From Amycolatopsis coloradensis (lineage in GTDB: Bacteria > Actinomycetota > Actinomycetes > Mycobacteriales > Pseudonocardiaceae): a DNA stretch of 44,487 nucleotides. The stretch spans positions 6,657,423-6,701,909 of the forward strand of contig NZ_CP150484.1 of NCBI RefSeq assembly GCF_037997115.1, in the 5' to 3' direction. A program made the position numbers and the translations under genes. This document shows, one piece after another, positions 16,048 to 23,438 of the stretch. Within the stretch, counting starts at the first letter, position 1. The number at the start of each line of letters is the position of its first letter. The notes under the pieces are model-generated. The model was not told the DNA's origin. It did not search any database and saw only the letters and a list, made by a program, of their open reading frames with translations.

Positions 16048-17421
16048 ATGGCCGACACCGCACCGAACGCCCCTGAAACCGCCGCCGAACCGACGATCAC
16101 CGTGTCCCAGCGCAGGAGGGCCGCGACCGCGGCGGCACTCGCCTCCTCGGTCGAGTGGTACGACTACTTCGTCTTCGGGATCGCGGCCGCCCTGGTCTTC
16201 GGGAAGACCTTCTTCCCCACCAGCAACGCGGCGGCCGGCGTCCTCGCCTCGTTCGCGACCTTCGCGGTCGGCTTCCTCGCCCGGCCGCTCGGCGGGATCA
16301 TCGCGGGCAGCCTCGGCGACAAACGCGGCCGGAAACCCGTGCTGGTACTGGCGATCGCGCTGATGGGCGCGGCGACCACGCTGATCGGCCTGCTGCCGAC
16401 CTACGACACGATCGGCATCGCCGCACCGATCCTCCTGGTCCTGCTCCGGCTCGTGCAGGGGGTCGCCGTCGGCGCCCAGTGGGGTGGCGCGATGCTGCTC
16501 GCCACCGAGTACGCGCCGCCCGGCAAACGCGGTCTCTACGGCAGCCTCGTGCAGCTCGGCGTCCCGATCGGGGTGGTGCTGGCGAACACGGTGTTCCTGG
16601 TCGCCGCCCAGGTCGCGCCGCCGTCGGATTTCCTCGTCTGGGCGTGGCGGATCCCGTTCCTGGTGGGTGTCCTCGTGCTCGGGCTGGCCTGGTACATGCA
16701 CGTCAAGATCGACGAAACCCCCGAATACCGTCGTGCGGAAGCGAAACTCGCCGCCGAGGAACGCGGCCGCGCCAAGTCGCCGCTGCGCGACATCCTGCGC
16801 GACCACAAGGGCACGGTGCTGCTGGCGGGCGGCTCGTTCATGGTCAACACCGCCACCTTCTACATCCTGCTGAACGGTGTCCTCGACTACGCCACCCGTC
16901 ACCTGGGGATGTCGCGGACCACCGTGCTCGTCGCGACCCTGCTGATCAGCACGCTGCAGCTGGCGATCATCCCGCTGGCGGCGAAACTGTCCGACCGGAT
17001 CGGCAGGCTCAAGATCTACACCTTCGGCGCGGTGGGGGTCGCGCTCTGGGCGATCCCGATGTTCCTGTTGATCGACACGGCCTCGCTGCCGCTGTTCGTC
17101 GTCGCCTCGTTCGTCGGGTCGCTGTTCCTCGGCATCATGTACGGCCCGCAGGCGGCGCTGTTCGCCGAGCTGTTCACGGCCGAGATGCGCTACACCGGCG
17201 CCTCGCTCGGCTACCAGATCAGCGCGGTCGTCGGCGGCGGGCTGGCGCCGTTCATCATGGTGCTGCTGCTGGAATCCACCGGGACCTCGATGTCGGTCTC
17301 GCTCTACATCATCGTGCTGGCCCTGATCTCGCTCGGCTCGATCGGTCTGCTCGCCAAACGCGCACGGTCCACTTCGGACTCAGACGACCGCGCGCGCGAA
17401 GCGGTCGGCGACCAGCCGTAG
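16048..17421 (+). CDS. Metabolite:H+ symporter (MHS family, major facilitator superfamily)
   Basis: 457 aa, starting at the ATG 16048 after GAAGGG. About 12 hydrophobic segments are visible. Typical MHS features are SSVEWYDYFVFGIAAALVF at the start, GDKRGRKPVLV in the first cytoplasmic loop and RLVQGVAVGAQWGGA. The family takes up shikimate, proline/betaine, dicarboxylates or related acids with protons; the substrate here is not determinable. Its 3' end overlaps the convergent WYL regulator gene by 42 bp. Confidence 0.88.
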   Translation: MADTAPNAPETAAEPTITVSQRRRAATAAALASSVEWYDYFVFGIAAALVFGKTFFPTSNAAAGVLASFATFAVGFLARPLGGIIAGSLGDKRGRKPVLVLAIALMGAATTLIGLLPTYDTIGIAAPILLVLLRLVQGVAVGAQWGGAMLLATEYAPPGKRGLYGSLVQLGVPIGVVLANTVFLVAAQVAPPSDFLVWAWRIPFLVGVLVLGLAWYMHVKIDETPEYRRAEAKLAAEERGRAKSPLRDILRDHKGTVLLAGGSFMVNTATFYILLNGVLDYATRHLGMSRTTVLVATLLISTLQLAIIPLAAKLSDRIGRLKIYTFGAVGVALWAIPMFLLIDTASLPLFVVASFVGSLFLGIMYGPQAALFAELFTAEMRYTGASLGYQISAVVGGGLAPFIMVLLLESTGTSMSVSLYIIVLALISLGSIGLLAKRARSTSDSDDRAREAVGDQP

Positions 17422-18339
17422 CCGCTCCTTGACCTCGTCCGGCGCCTCCTCCACAACGAAGTCGACGTCCCAATGGGCGAGGTAGTAGGGCATCACGGAA
17501 AGGTCGTTGGAACCGACCCGGACCCGGCAGGTGCGCTCGTCGATGGCCTCGATCGTCCCGGTGGTCGGGGACACGTATTCGGCGAGCGCGTCCGCCGAGG
17601 CGTTCACCCGCAGCACCATCTGGTGCGGATACGGCGAAGACGTGATCCCGCGGGAGACGTACGCCGCGAGGTCCTCGGCGGGCGGTTCCCTCGGCGTGAA
17701 CCGGAAACTCGTGTCCGGGACGCCGTCGATGCGGTCGACACGGAAGGTCCGCCAGTCGTCCCGGTCGAGGTCGAACGCGACCAGGTACCACCGGCGCCCG
17801 GTGTGCACCAGGCGCAACGGCTCGATGTAACGCTCGCTGACGTCACCGTTGTGGCTGCGGTAGCCGAACCGCAGCCGCTGATGGTCACGGCACGCGGACG
17901 CGATGACCGTCAGCGCCGCCGCGTCGATGACCGGGACGACGCCGCCGAGCGGGATCATCGCCGTGTTCAGCGCGGTGATCCGATGCCGCAGCCGCGCGGG
18001 CAGCACCTGCTCCAGTTTCGTGAGCGCGCGCACCGAGGTCTCCTCGATCCCCGAGACCGTCCCGTTCGCGGCCGTGCGGAGCCCGACGGCGACCGCGACG
18101 GCCTCGTCGTCGTCCAGCAGCAGCGGCGGCAACGCGGCCCCCGCGCCGAGCCGGTAGCCGCCCGCGACGCCGGGAGTGGCGTGCACCGGGTAGCCCAGTT
18201 CGCGCAGCCGCTCGACGTCGCGCCGGACCGTTCGGACGTCCACCTGCAGCCGGTCGGCCAGATCGGCGCCCGGCCAGTCGCGGCGCGCCTGCAACAAGGA
18301 GAGCAGCCTCAGCAGCCGTGCCGACGTGCCCGTGGTCAT
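17380..18339 (-). CDS. WYL-domain transcriptional regulator (YafY-like)
   Basis: 319 aa. An N-terminal helix-turn-helix of the HTH_11 type (ADLADRLQVDVRTVRRDVER) is followed by the conserved ATPGVAGGYRLG and a WYL domain (GRRWYLVAFDLDRDDWRTFR) with a C-terminal extension. WYL proteins sense small ligands or nucleic acids and often regulate stress or DNA-metabolism genes. The last 42 nt overlap the end of the convergent transporter gene. It is divergent from the cytosine deaminase gene, which it may control. Confidence 0.87.
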   Translation of the reverse strand: MTTGTSARLLRLLSLLQARRDWPGADLADRLQVDVRTVRRDVERLRELGYPVHATPGVAGGYRLGAGAALPPLLLDDDEAVAVAVGLRTAANGTVSGIEETSVRALTKLEQVLPARLRHRITALNTAMIPLGGVVPVIDAAALTVIASACRDHQRLRFGYRSHNGDVSERYIEPLRLVHTGRRWYLVAFDLDRDDWRTFRVDRIDGVPDTSFRFTPREPPAEDLAAYVSRGITSSPYPHQMVLRVNASADALAEYVSPTTGTIEAIDERTCRVRVGSNDLSVMPYYLAHWDVDFVVEEAPDEVKERLRLVADRFARAVV

Positions 18340-18400
18340 CGGTTCGCTCGCTTCATGGGAGGAGTGTCGCAGATATTCAGGACAGTTCCGGTCCGCATTG

Positions 18401-18446
18401 GGCTCGTGAGTGGTAATGACGGTTAGAACCTAGCCACTCACGAGCC
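18401..18446. repeat. Family A inverted repeat in a divergent promoter region
   Basis: Perfect 13-bp arms, GGCTCGTGAGTGG (18401-18413) and CCACTCACGAGCC (18434-18446), enclose TAATGACGGTTAGAACCTAG. It lies between two divergent genes and ends about 2 nt before the AAGG that serves as ribosome binding site of the deaminase, so it is not placed as a terminator of either gene. Confidence 0.9.
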
Positions 18447-18460
18447 GTAAGGTGACCCAG

Positions 18461-18916
18461 GTGATCGATCCCGCGCGAATGCTGTCCGTCGCCCGTGAAG
18501 AGGCCGAACTCGGCAAGTCCGAGGGCGGGGTCCCGATCGGTGCCGCCCTCTTCGACACCGGCGGCGTCCTGCTCGGCCGCGGCCACAACCGCCGGGTCCA
18601 GGACGGCGACCCGTCGATGCACGCCGAGACCTCGGCCTTCCGGAACGCGGGCAGGCGGCCGCACTACCGGGACACGATCATGGTCACCACGCTGTCCCCC
18701 TGCTGGTACTGCAGCGGGCTGGTGCGCCAGTTCGGCATCGGCCGGGTCGTCATCGGCGAGGCCACCACGTTCGAAGGCGGCCACGGCTGGCTCGAGGAAC
18801 ACGGCGTCGAGATCACCCTGCTCGACGATCCGGCGTGCACCGCGCTGATGACCGAGTTCATCCGGGATCACCCGGACCTGTGGTTCGAAGACATCGGCGT
18901 CCCGGCCGAGGACTAG
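18461..18916 (+). CDS. Cytosine deaminase, fungal (Fcy1) type
   Basis: The GTG at 18461 has AAGG 8 nt upstream, giving 151 aa; a GTG at 18452 and an ATG at 18479 are alternatives. Zinc ligands and catalytic Glu are intact: His54-Ala-Glu56 (MHAET) and Cys81/Cys84 (SPCWYC). Whole-length similarity to yeast cytosine deaminase is visible by recall: EEAELGKSEGGVPIGAA, LGRGHN, TTLSPC and the C-terminal WFEDIG. It should deaminate cytosine to uracil in pyrimidine salvage, although a related base or a pterin cannot be excluded. It converges on the diguanylate cyclase gene with a 4-bp overlap of stops. Confidence 0.88.
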   Translation: MIDPARMLSVAREEAELGKSEGGVPIGAALFDTGGVLLGRGHNRRVQDGDPSMHAETSAFRNAGRRPHYRDTIMVTTLSPCWYCSGLVRQFGIGRVVIGEATTFEGGHGWLEEHGVEITLLDDPACTALMTEFIRDHPDLWFEDIGVPAED

Positions 18917-20154
18917 GTTTCGGCCTCGAAGACGACGGTCCGGTTGCGCCCGGCTCCCTTCGCCGCGCGCAGCGCCTGGTCCGCCGCGCCGACGAGCCGG
19001 TCGAGCGTCTCGCCGCAGGTGGGATGCGACGACACTCCGATCGAGACGGTCGTCCCCGCGAACGTCCCACCCAGTGAGACGAACGTCGAGGAGATCCGCA
19101 GCCGGATGCGTTCGGCGATCGCGTGCGCGTCGAACCGGCTCGTGCCGGGCAGCAGGACCACGAATTCCTCGCCGCCGAACCGGCCGACCAGGTCAGCGGC
19201 ACGGACCTCGGCGCGCAAGGTGTCCGCCACGGCCCGCAGGACGTCGTCCCCGACGTGCCTGCCGTGCCGGTCGTTGAGCCGGGCGAAATGGTCGAGATCG
19301 AGCATCAGCAGCGAAAGATCGGCGCCACGGCCGCGAAGCAGCTCGAACTGGGTGCGGGCACCGTCCAACCAGGACGACGCGGTGAGCAGTCCCGTGCCGG
19401 AGTCCGTGCCCGCGTGACCACGCAGCGCACGCATCGTCCCCGCCCGGTGAAGTACCACGAGCGCGCCCGCGAGTACCACGGTGACGAACGGCCAGTCCGC
19501 CGCCGACCACGCGAGCAACAGTCCGAACGCGACCATCGCCGCGTCGAAGGCGAATCCCGACGGTTCCGCCCCGAATTCGGCCGCCGGTGCGGCCAAGGCC
19601 GCGTCGACGGACAGGAAAACCAGACCGGTCGCGAAGACCAGGGCGAAACTTTCGAAATCCCTTGCCGCGCCGATGAACGGCGGCGCACCCAGCAGTACCG
19701 GGGTGATCGAGGCGCCGAGCGCCGAAAGCATGGTCGCGGACGCCGCGAACACCTGCCGGTGCGGGATCCCGCGCCGGATCCGGAACCAGCGATATCCCGC
19801 CGAGGCGACGACGAGCACCGCCGCCAGAGCGGGCGGCAGCAGGAGCGCACCCGCGAAAATCCACGCCGCGTCCAGTCCGGCGCCGAGCCGGGTGTCCGCG
19901 CGGGACCGCTCGACGGGGCGCGAAAGCTCCGCGCTGAGGACCATTCCGGTTAACAGAGCGGAAAACGGAAGAAACGACGACGGCGCGGGCGGCCGCAGGA
20001 CGAAGAGGTAGGTGGTGGCGGCGATGGCGGCGAAGTCGACGAGGAGCAGGTACCCGATCAGGCCTCGCCTGGGTAATTCCCACAGGCTCCACGACCCCAG
20101 TACCCGCCGCGGCGCGGCGAGCCGGTCTCTCCGGTCGCGGCTTCCGGTCGCCAT
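18913..20154 (-). CDS. Membrane diguanylate cyclase (GGDEF protein)
   Basis: The ATG at 20154 follows GTGGGGGA, giving 413 aa; an ATG at 20172 in frame lacks a ribosome binding site. About six to seven hydrophobic segments fill the first ~230 residues, so the sensor is membrane-embedded and of unknown ligand. The GGDEF domain is complete with the active signature GGEEF near residues 327-331. An inhibitory-site RAAD lies exactly five residues before it. It should make c-di-GMP from two GTP and be product-inhibited. No EAL domain is present. In actinomycetes c-di-GMP controls development through BldD. Confidence 0.9.
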   Translation of the reverse strand: MATGSRDRRDRLAAPRRVLGSWSLWELPRRGLIGYLLLVDFAAIAATTYLFVLRPPAPSSFLPFSALLTGMVLSAELSRPVERSRADTRLGAGLDAAWIFAGALLLPPALAAVLVVASAGYRWFRIRRGIPHRQVFAASATMLSALGASITPVLLGAPPFIGAARDFESFALVFATGLVFLSVDAALAAPAAEFGAEPSGFAFDAAMVAFGLLLAWSAADWPFVTVVLAGALVVLHRAGTMRALRGHAGTDSGTGLLTASSWLDGARTQFELLRGRGADLSLLMLDLDHFARLNDRHGRHVGDDVLRAVADTLRAEVRAADLVGRFGGEEFVVLLPGTSRFDAHAIAERIRLRISSTFVSLGGTFAGTTVSIGVSSHPTCGETLDRLVGAADQALRAAKGAGRNRTVVFEAET

Positions 20155-20272
20155 CAGCGAGTCCCCCACCATTTCGGCAAACTAGCCGGTAATCGCGATG
20201 GTGTCGATCCGCTTTCCGGGTCATGCCCCCCTACTAAGGTCGGTCGTTTCCGGCGGGTATTCCGGTGAATTC

Positions 20273-20298
20273 TTGACAGTCCTCAATGGTCTAGTCCA
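20273..20298 (+). promoter_or_regulatory. Chitinase promoter region with a DasR-like (dre) site
   Basis: TTGACA (20273-20278) is followed by TGGTCTAGTCCA (20287-20298), which differs by one base from the DasR-responsive core TGGTCTAGACCA known from Streptomyces chitinase and GlcNAc genes. No strong -10 was identified. This suggests control by GlcNAc-derived signals. Confidence 0.6.
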
Positions 20299-20395
20299 CC
20301 GTGAGTAGGCGCACCCTCCCGGTTGATACGCCGCGTCAAGACGGAGGTGCTCCACACCTGCGCGCCTCGCCGCGCGCGTACCAGTTGGAGGACCG

Positions 20396-21346
20396 ATGAA
20401 ATCCTTACGACGCTGGGCAACACTGGCCACCACCGTCGGCGCCGCTCTCGCCACGGCCGCCGGCCTCGCCCCCGTCGCCTCGGCGGCCCCGGATCCGGTG
20501 CTCGCCTCGCCCTATCTGTACCAGTGGTCGGGACAGACGGACCCGATCGCCGCCATGAACGCCACCGGCGTCAAGGCCTTCACCCTCGCGTTCATCCTCT
20601 CCGACGGCGGATGCAATCCGAAATGGGACGGCAGCCGTTCCCTCACCGGCTCCGACGTCACGATGATCAACAACATCCGGGCCAACGGCGGTGACGTCAT
20701 CCCGTCGTTCGGTGGCTGGTCGGGCACGAAGCTCGGCCCGAAGTGCGGCACTCCCGCGGCACTCGCCGGTGCGTATCAGAAGGTCATCGACGCCTACAAA
20801 CTCAAGGCGATCGACCTCGACGTCGAGAACACCGACGAGTTCGAGAACTACACCGTCCAGGATCGGATCCTGAACGCCGTCAAGATCACGAAGCAGAAGA
20901 ACCCCGGCCTGCGCGTGGTCATCACCATCCCGACCGAGGTCGGCGGCCCCAACGCGCACGGCAAGCGGCTGATCAACCAGTCGAAAGTGCTCGGCGCGGG
21001 GGTCGACGCGTGGTCGGTCATGCCGTTCGACTTCTCCAGCGGCGGTGACATGGCCGGCAAGACACGCAGTGCCGTGGACGGGCTGAAGAATGTCGTGAAG
21101 TCCACTTTCGGCCTGAGTGACGACGCGGCCTACCGGCGCAGCGGGCTTTCGTCGATGAACGGGAAGACCGATGTGGCGGGCGAGACCGTCAGCGTCGCCG
21201 ACTTCCGCGCGATCCGCGACTACGCGGCGAGCAAACACCTCGCCCGGCTGTCGTTCTGGGCCGTGAATCGCGACTGCGACAACTGCGCGGGAATCTCGCA
21301 GGGCAAGTACGACTACACCAAGATCGTGGCGGGTTACACCGGCTGA
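20396..21346 (+). CDS. Secreted chitinase, glycoside hydrolase family 18
   Basis: 316 aa, with GGAGG just upstream of the ATG at 20396. A Sec signal peptide is clear (MKSLRRW, hydrophobic core, then PVASA with cleavage before Ala-Pro-Asp). The GH18 motifs are SFGG (104-107) and the catalytic DxDxE as IDLDVE, with Asp140, Asp142 and the acid Glu144. There is no carbohydrate-binding module or linker; it is a single-domain enzyme that should cleave chitin oligomers outside the cell. An endo-GlcNAcase role is less likely. It is monocistronic, with a DasR-like site in the promoter. Confidence 0.9.
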   Translation: MKSLRRWATLATTVGAALATAAGLAPVASAAPDPVLASPYLYQWSGQTDPIAAMNATGVKAFTLAFILSDGGCNPKWDGSRSLTGSDVTMINNIRANGGDVIPSFGGWSGTKLGPKCGTPAALAGAYQKVIDAYKLKAIDLDVENTDEFENYTVQDRILNAVKITKQKNPGLRVVITIPTEVGGPNAHGKRLINQSKVLGAGVDAWSVMPFDFSSGGDMAGKTRSAVDGLKNVVKSTFGLSDDAAYRRSGLSSMNGKTDVAGETVSVADFRAIRDYAASKHLARLSFWAVNRDCDNCAGISQGKYDYTKIVAGYTG

Positions 21347-21368
21347 CTTCCGTTCCCCACCGGTGTCA

Positions 21369-21401
21369 GTCCGTGAAGGCCTCCTTCCCTACCTTGAGAG
21401 T
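21369..21401. repeat. Solo arm of the family B repeat
   Basis: It includes GTGAAGGCCTCCTTCCCTAC (21373-21392) but has no matching right arm nearby. The 33-bp segment is the exact reverse complement of 11-43. Confidence 0.85.
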
Positions 21402-21567
21402 CCGGGTCCCGGCGAAGTCGCACAAACGCTGGCCGGTGCCGTTCTTGGTGATTCGAGGTGGACCTCCCGAACGGGGCCGATGACAGAGCCCTGAACGGAC
21501 GATGTCCACAAAGGACACCAGAAGACAGATAAATGTCCGTTTGATGCCTATCTGTGCGATTTTGGCC

Positions 21568-21619
21568 GGGGTCGTGAGTGATAAAGACGGTTCTAACCCT
21601 CCTCATCACTCACGACCCC
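21568..21619. repeat. Family A inverted repeat between convergent genes
   Basis: Perfect 15-bp arms, GGGGTCGTGAGTGAT (21568-21582) and ATCACTCACGACCCC (21605-21619), enclose a loop containing GACGGTTCTAACC. Here the location would suit a bidirectional terminator. Confidence 0.9.
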
Positions 21620-21850
21620 TTCGCAAAACGCCCGAATCAGGCACAGTCACCCCGAAAGCGCCCCTGCGGACAGTCGAGAAGTGTCAGGCCACCGTGACGG
21701 GCCCTCCGCCACCCACTTGGGCAGCGTGAACACGACTTTGCCTGGACCCTGACCCTGAAAGCAGGGAAGGAGGCCTCCACTACGCGTGGCGTAACGCCAG
21801 TACGCGTCGCGAAGGCCCTACCCCTCAAGAGAACTCGGAACCGGAGCGAG

Positions 21851-23419
21851 TCAGCGACCGCAGTCCGGCGCCGTGTTCAGCGGCCGTCCGCGCGACCACA
21901 CGAGGTCGACCGGATGCACCGAACCGTCCGGATCGATCGACAGGATCGGCAACGCCTTGTCGAGCTGGTTCCCCGTCGCCTGGTCGAACGCGATGAAGCC
22001 GGTCGCGCCGGGCACCGGGGAGTTGCAGTCGATGCTGCGCAACACGTTCGCCACCGAGACCGGATCCGCCGACACGTTCTGCACGGCCGCTTCGACGGCC
22101 GCGGCGACCGCGTCGTGTTCGATCATCGCGGCGCCGTCCCACAATTCCCCCTTGGGAAAACCGTGGGTACCGGTGAATTCCGCGACGAAGTTGTCGTAGT
22201 TCTTCTTGTACGTGGGATGCGCCGGATCGACGGTGAACATATCCCACTGGTCGGGATAAGCGAGCGCCGTGTAGCGGAGCCGGACACTGATGTCCTTGTT
22301 CAGCTCCAAGGGTTTCCCGGCTAGCGTGCTCGCGTCGTCCCCGGTCATCACGGTCACCGTGTCGAGGCCCTCGCAGGCGCCGTCGCCCGCCAGCGCCGCC
22401 ACGAGGGCGCCGAGATCGAGCCCGCGGCCGGCGAAGTAGATCAAATCGGGTTTCGCACCGCAGATGTCGTTGTGCCATCTGCTGAACAGCCCCCGCAGGT
22501 ACGCCTCGCGCGAAGTGTCGGCGAGCGGTTTGACGTCATAGGTCTTGGTGAACACGACCGGGACCTTCGACGAGTTCTGGAACGCCTCGGCGAGCGTGGT
22601 CGCGTAGGTGTCCTCCTTGCTGACTCCCTGGATCATCATCACGCGCCGGAATCCGTGCGCGGCGATGTATCCGGCCGCGGCGCGGGCCTCGTCGGTGTTG
22701 GTCGGGCCCACGCGGAAGAAGTTGTCGATCCGCGCGCCCTTCGGGTCGGTGTTCATGTTGTCCGCGGTGACGGTCGCGCCGATCGTGGCGATACCGTGCC
22801 TGGACAGTTCGGCCACCAGCGCCCGGCTGTTCTCCGAGCTGGTACCGACGTCGGTGACCGCCACGATGCGCTGGGCGGCGGCCGCGGCGACGATCTCCTC
22901 GGCGACGACGCGCCAGTGATCGGCGTTGCTCCCGTAATTGGCCAGCAGGAGCTTGATCCCCGGCGGCCCGTTCTTCGGCCACGCCGCGGTGATCGCACCC
23001 TGGACCTCCCGCCGCACGAACGGGAACGGCTGGCTGTCGACCTTCGGATCGGGCGCGAGGTTCTCCAGCACCACGATGGTCTTGAAGTTGTCCCCCGCCA
23101 TCTCGTTGCGGCTCTTGATGAACTTCTCCAGCGGGTCGAGCGGATCGTCGTCCCGCATCGGGCCGGAGTCGAGGTTCAGCCCGACGCAGACGTAAGACGA
23201 CCCGACCGACTCCTCGTCCGCGTCCACCGCCCGCAGCCCGGAACCGCAGGACTCCCACGGTCTGAACCCCGCCAGCAACGCCCCTGCCAGCACGACCACG
23301 GCCAGGATCAGCAGCAGCCGATGGCGGCGCGCCCAGCCGCGTGGCCGGACCGGCGGTCCCGTCACCGCACGTTCACGGGCCTCGGACATGCGTGTTCTCA
23401 ACGAATCGAGCCAGGACAT
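21851..23419 (-). CDS. Membrane-tethered type I periplasmic-binding-protein-like protein
   Basis: The ATG at 23419 gives 522 aa; a GTG one codon earlier is possible. A basic N-terminus of about 35 residues is followed by one transmembrane helix (LLLILAVVVLAGALLAG) and then a ~460-residue extracellular domain. The alternation of hydrophobic strands and helices, with phrases such as IVAVTDVGTSSENS, FFRVGPTNTDEARAAAGYI, RRVMMIQG and ELWDGAAMIEHDAVAAAVEA, fits the type I (Leu/Ile/Val-binding, receptor-like) fold. No lipobox and no ABC permease genes are nearby. It follows the NTPase gene by 19 bp, so it may be a tethered ligand sensor rather than a transporter subunit. Confidence 0.75.
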   Translation of the reverse strand: MSWLDSLRTRMSEARERAVTGPPVRPRGWARRHRLLLILAVVVLAGALLAGFRPWESCGSGLRAVDADEESVGSSYVCVGLNLDSGPMRDDDPLDPLEKFIKSRNEMAGDNFKTIVVLENLAPDPKVDSQPFPFVRREVQGAITAAWPKNGPPGIKLLLANYGSNADHWRVVAEEIVAAAAAQRIVAVTDVGTSSENSRALVAELSRHGIATIGATVTADNMNTDPKGARIDNFFRVGPTNTDEARAAAGYIAAHGFRRVMMIQGVSKEDTYATTLAEAFQNSSKVPVVFTKTYDVKPLADTSREAYLRGLFSRWHNDICGAKPDLIYFAGRGLDLGALVAALAGDGACEGLDTVTVMTGDDASTLAGKPLELNKDISVRLRYTALAYPDQWDMFTVDPAHPTYKKNYDNFVAEFTGTHGFPKGELWDGAAMIEHDAVAAAVEAAVQNVSADPVSVANVLRSIDCNSPVPGATGFIAFDQATGNQLDKALPILSIDPDGSVHPVDLVWSRGRPLNTAPDCGR

Positions 23420-23438
23420 CACAGAGTTCCGTTCCGGG

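Larger units (their letters stand above)
21347..21850. other. Convergent intergenic region rich in repeats
   Basis: A 504-bp gap without a credible gene. It contains a solo family B arm (21373-21392), an ACAGATA/TATCTGT dyad (21525-21531 and 21549-21555), a family A hairpin (21568-21619) and a degenerate family B half (about 21754-21770). It separates the chitinase gene from the binding-protein gene, which converge here. Confidence 0.7.

Noticed and set aside
21334..21609. A 91-codon frame on - after the chitinase gene
   Set aside because: Composed of repeat arms of families A and B; no start signal.
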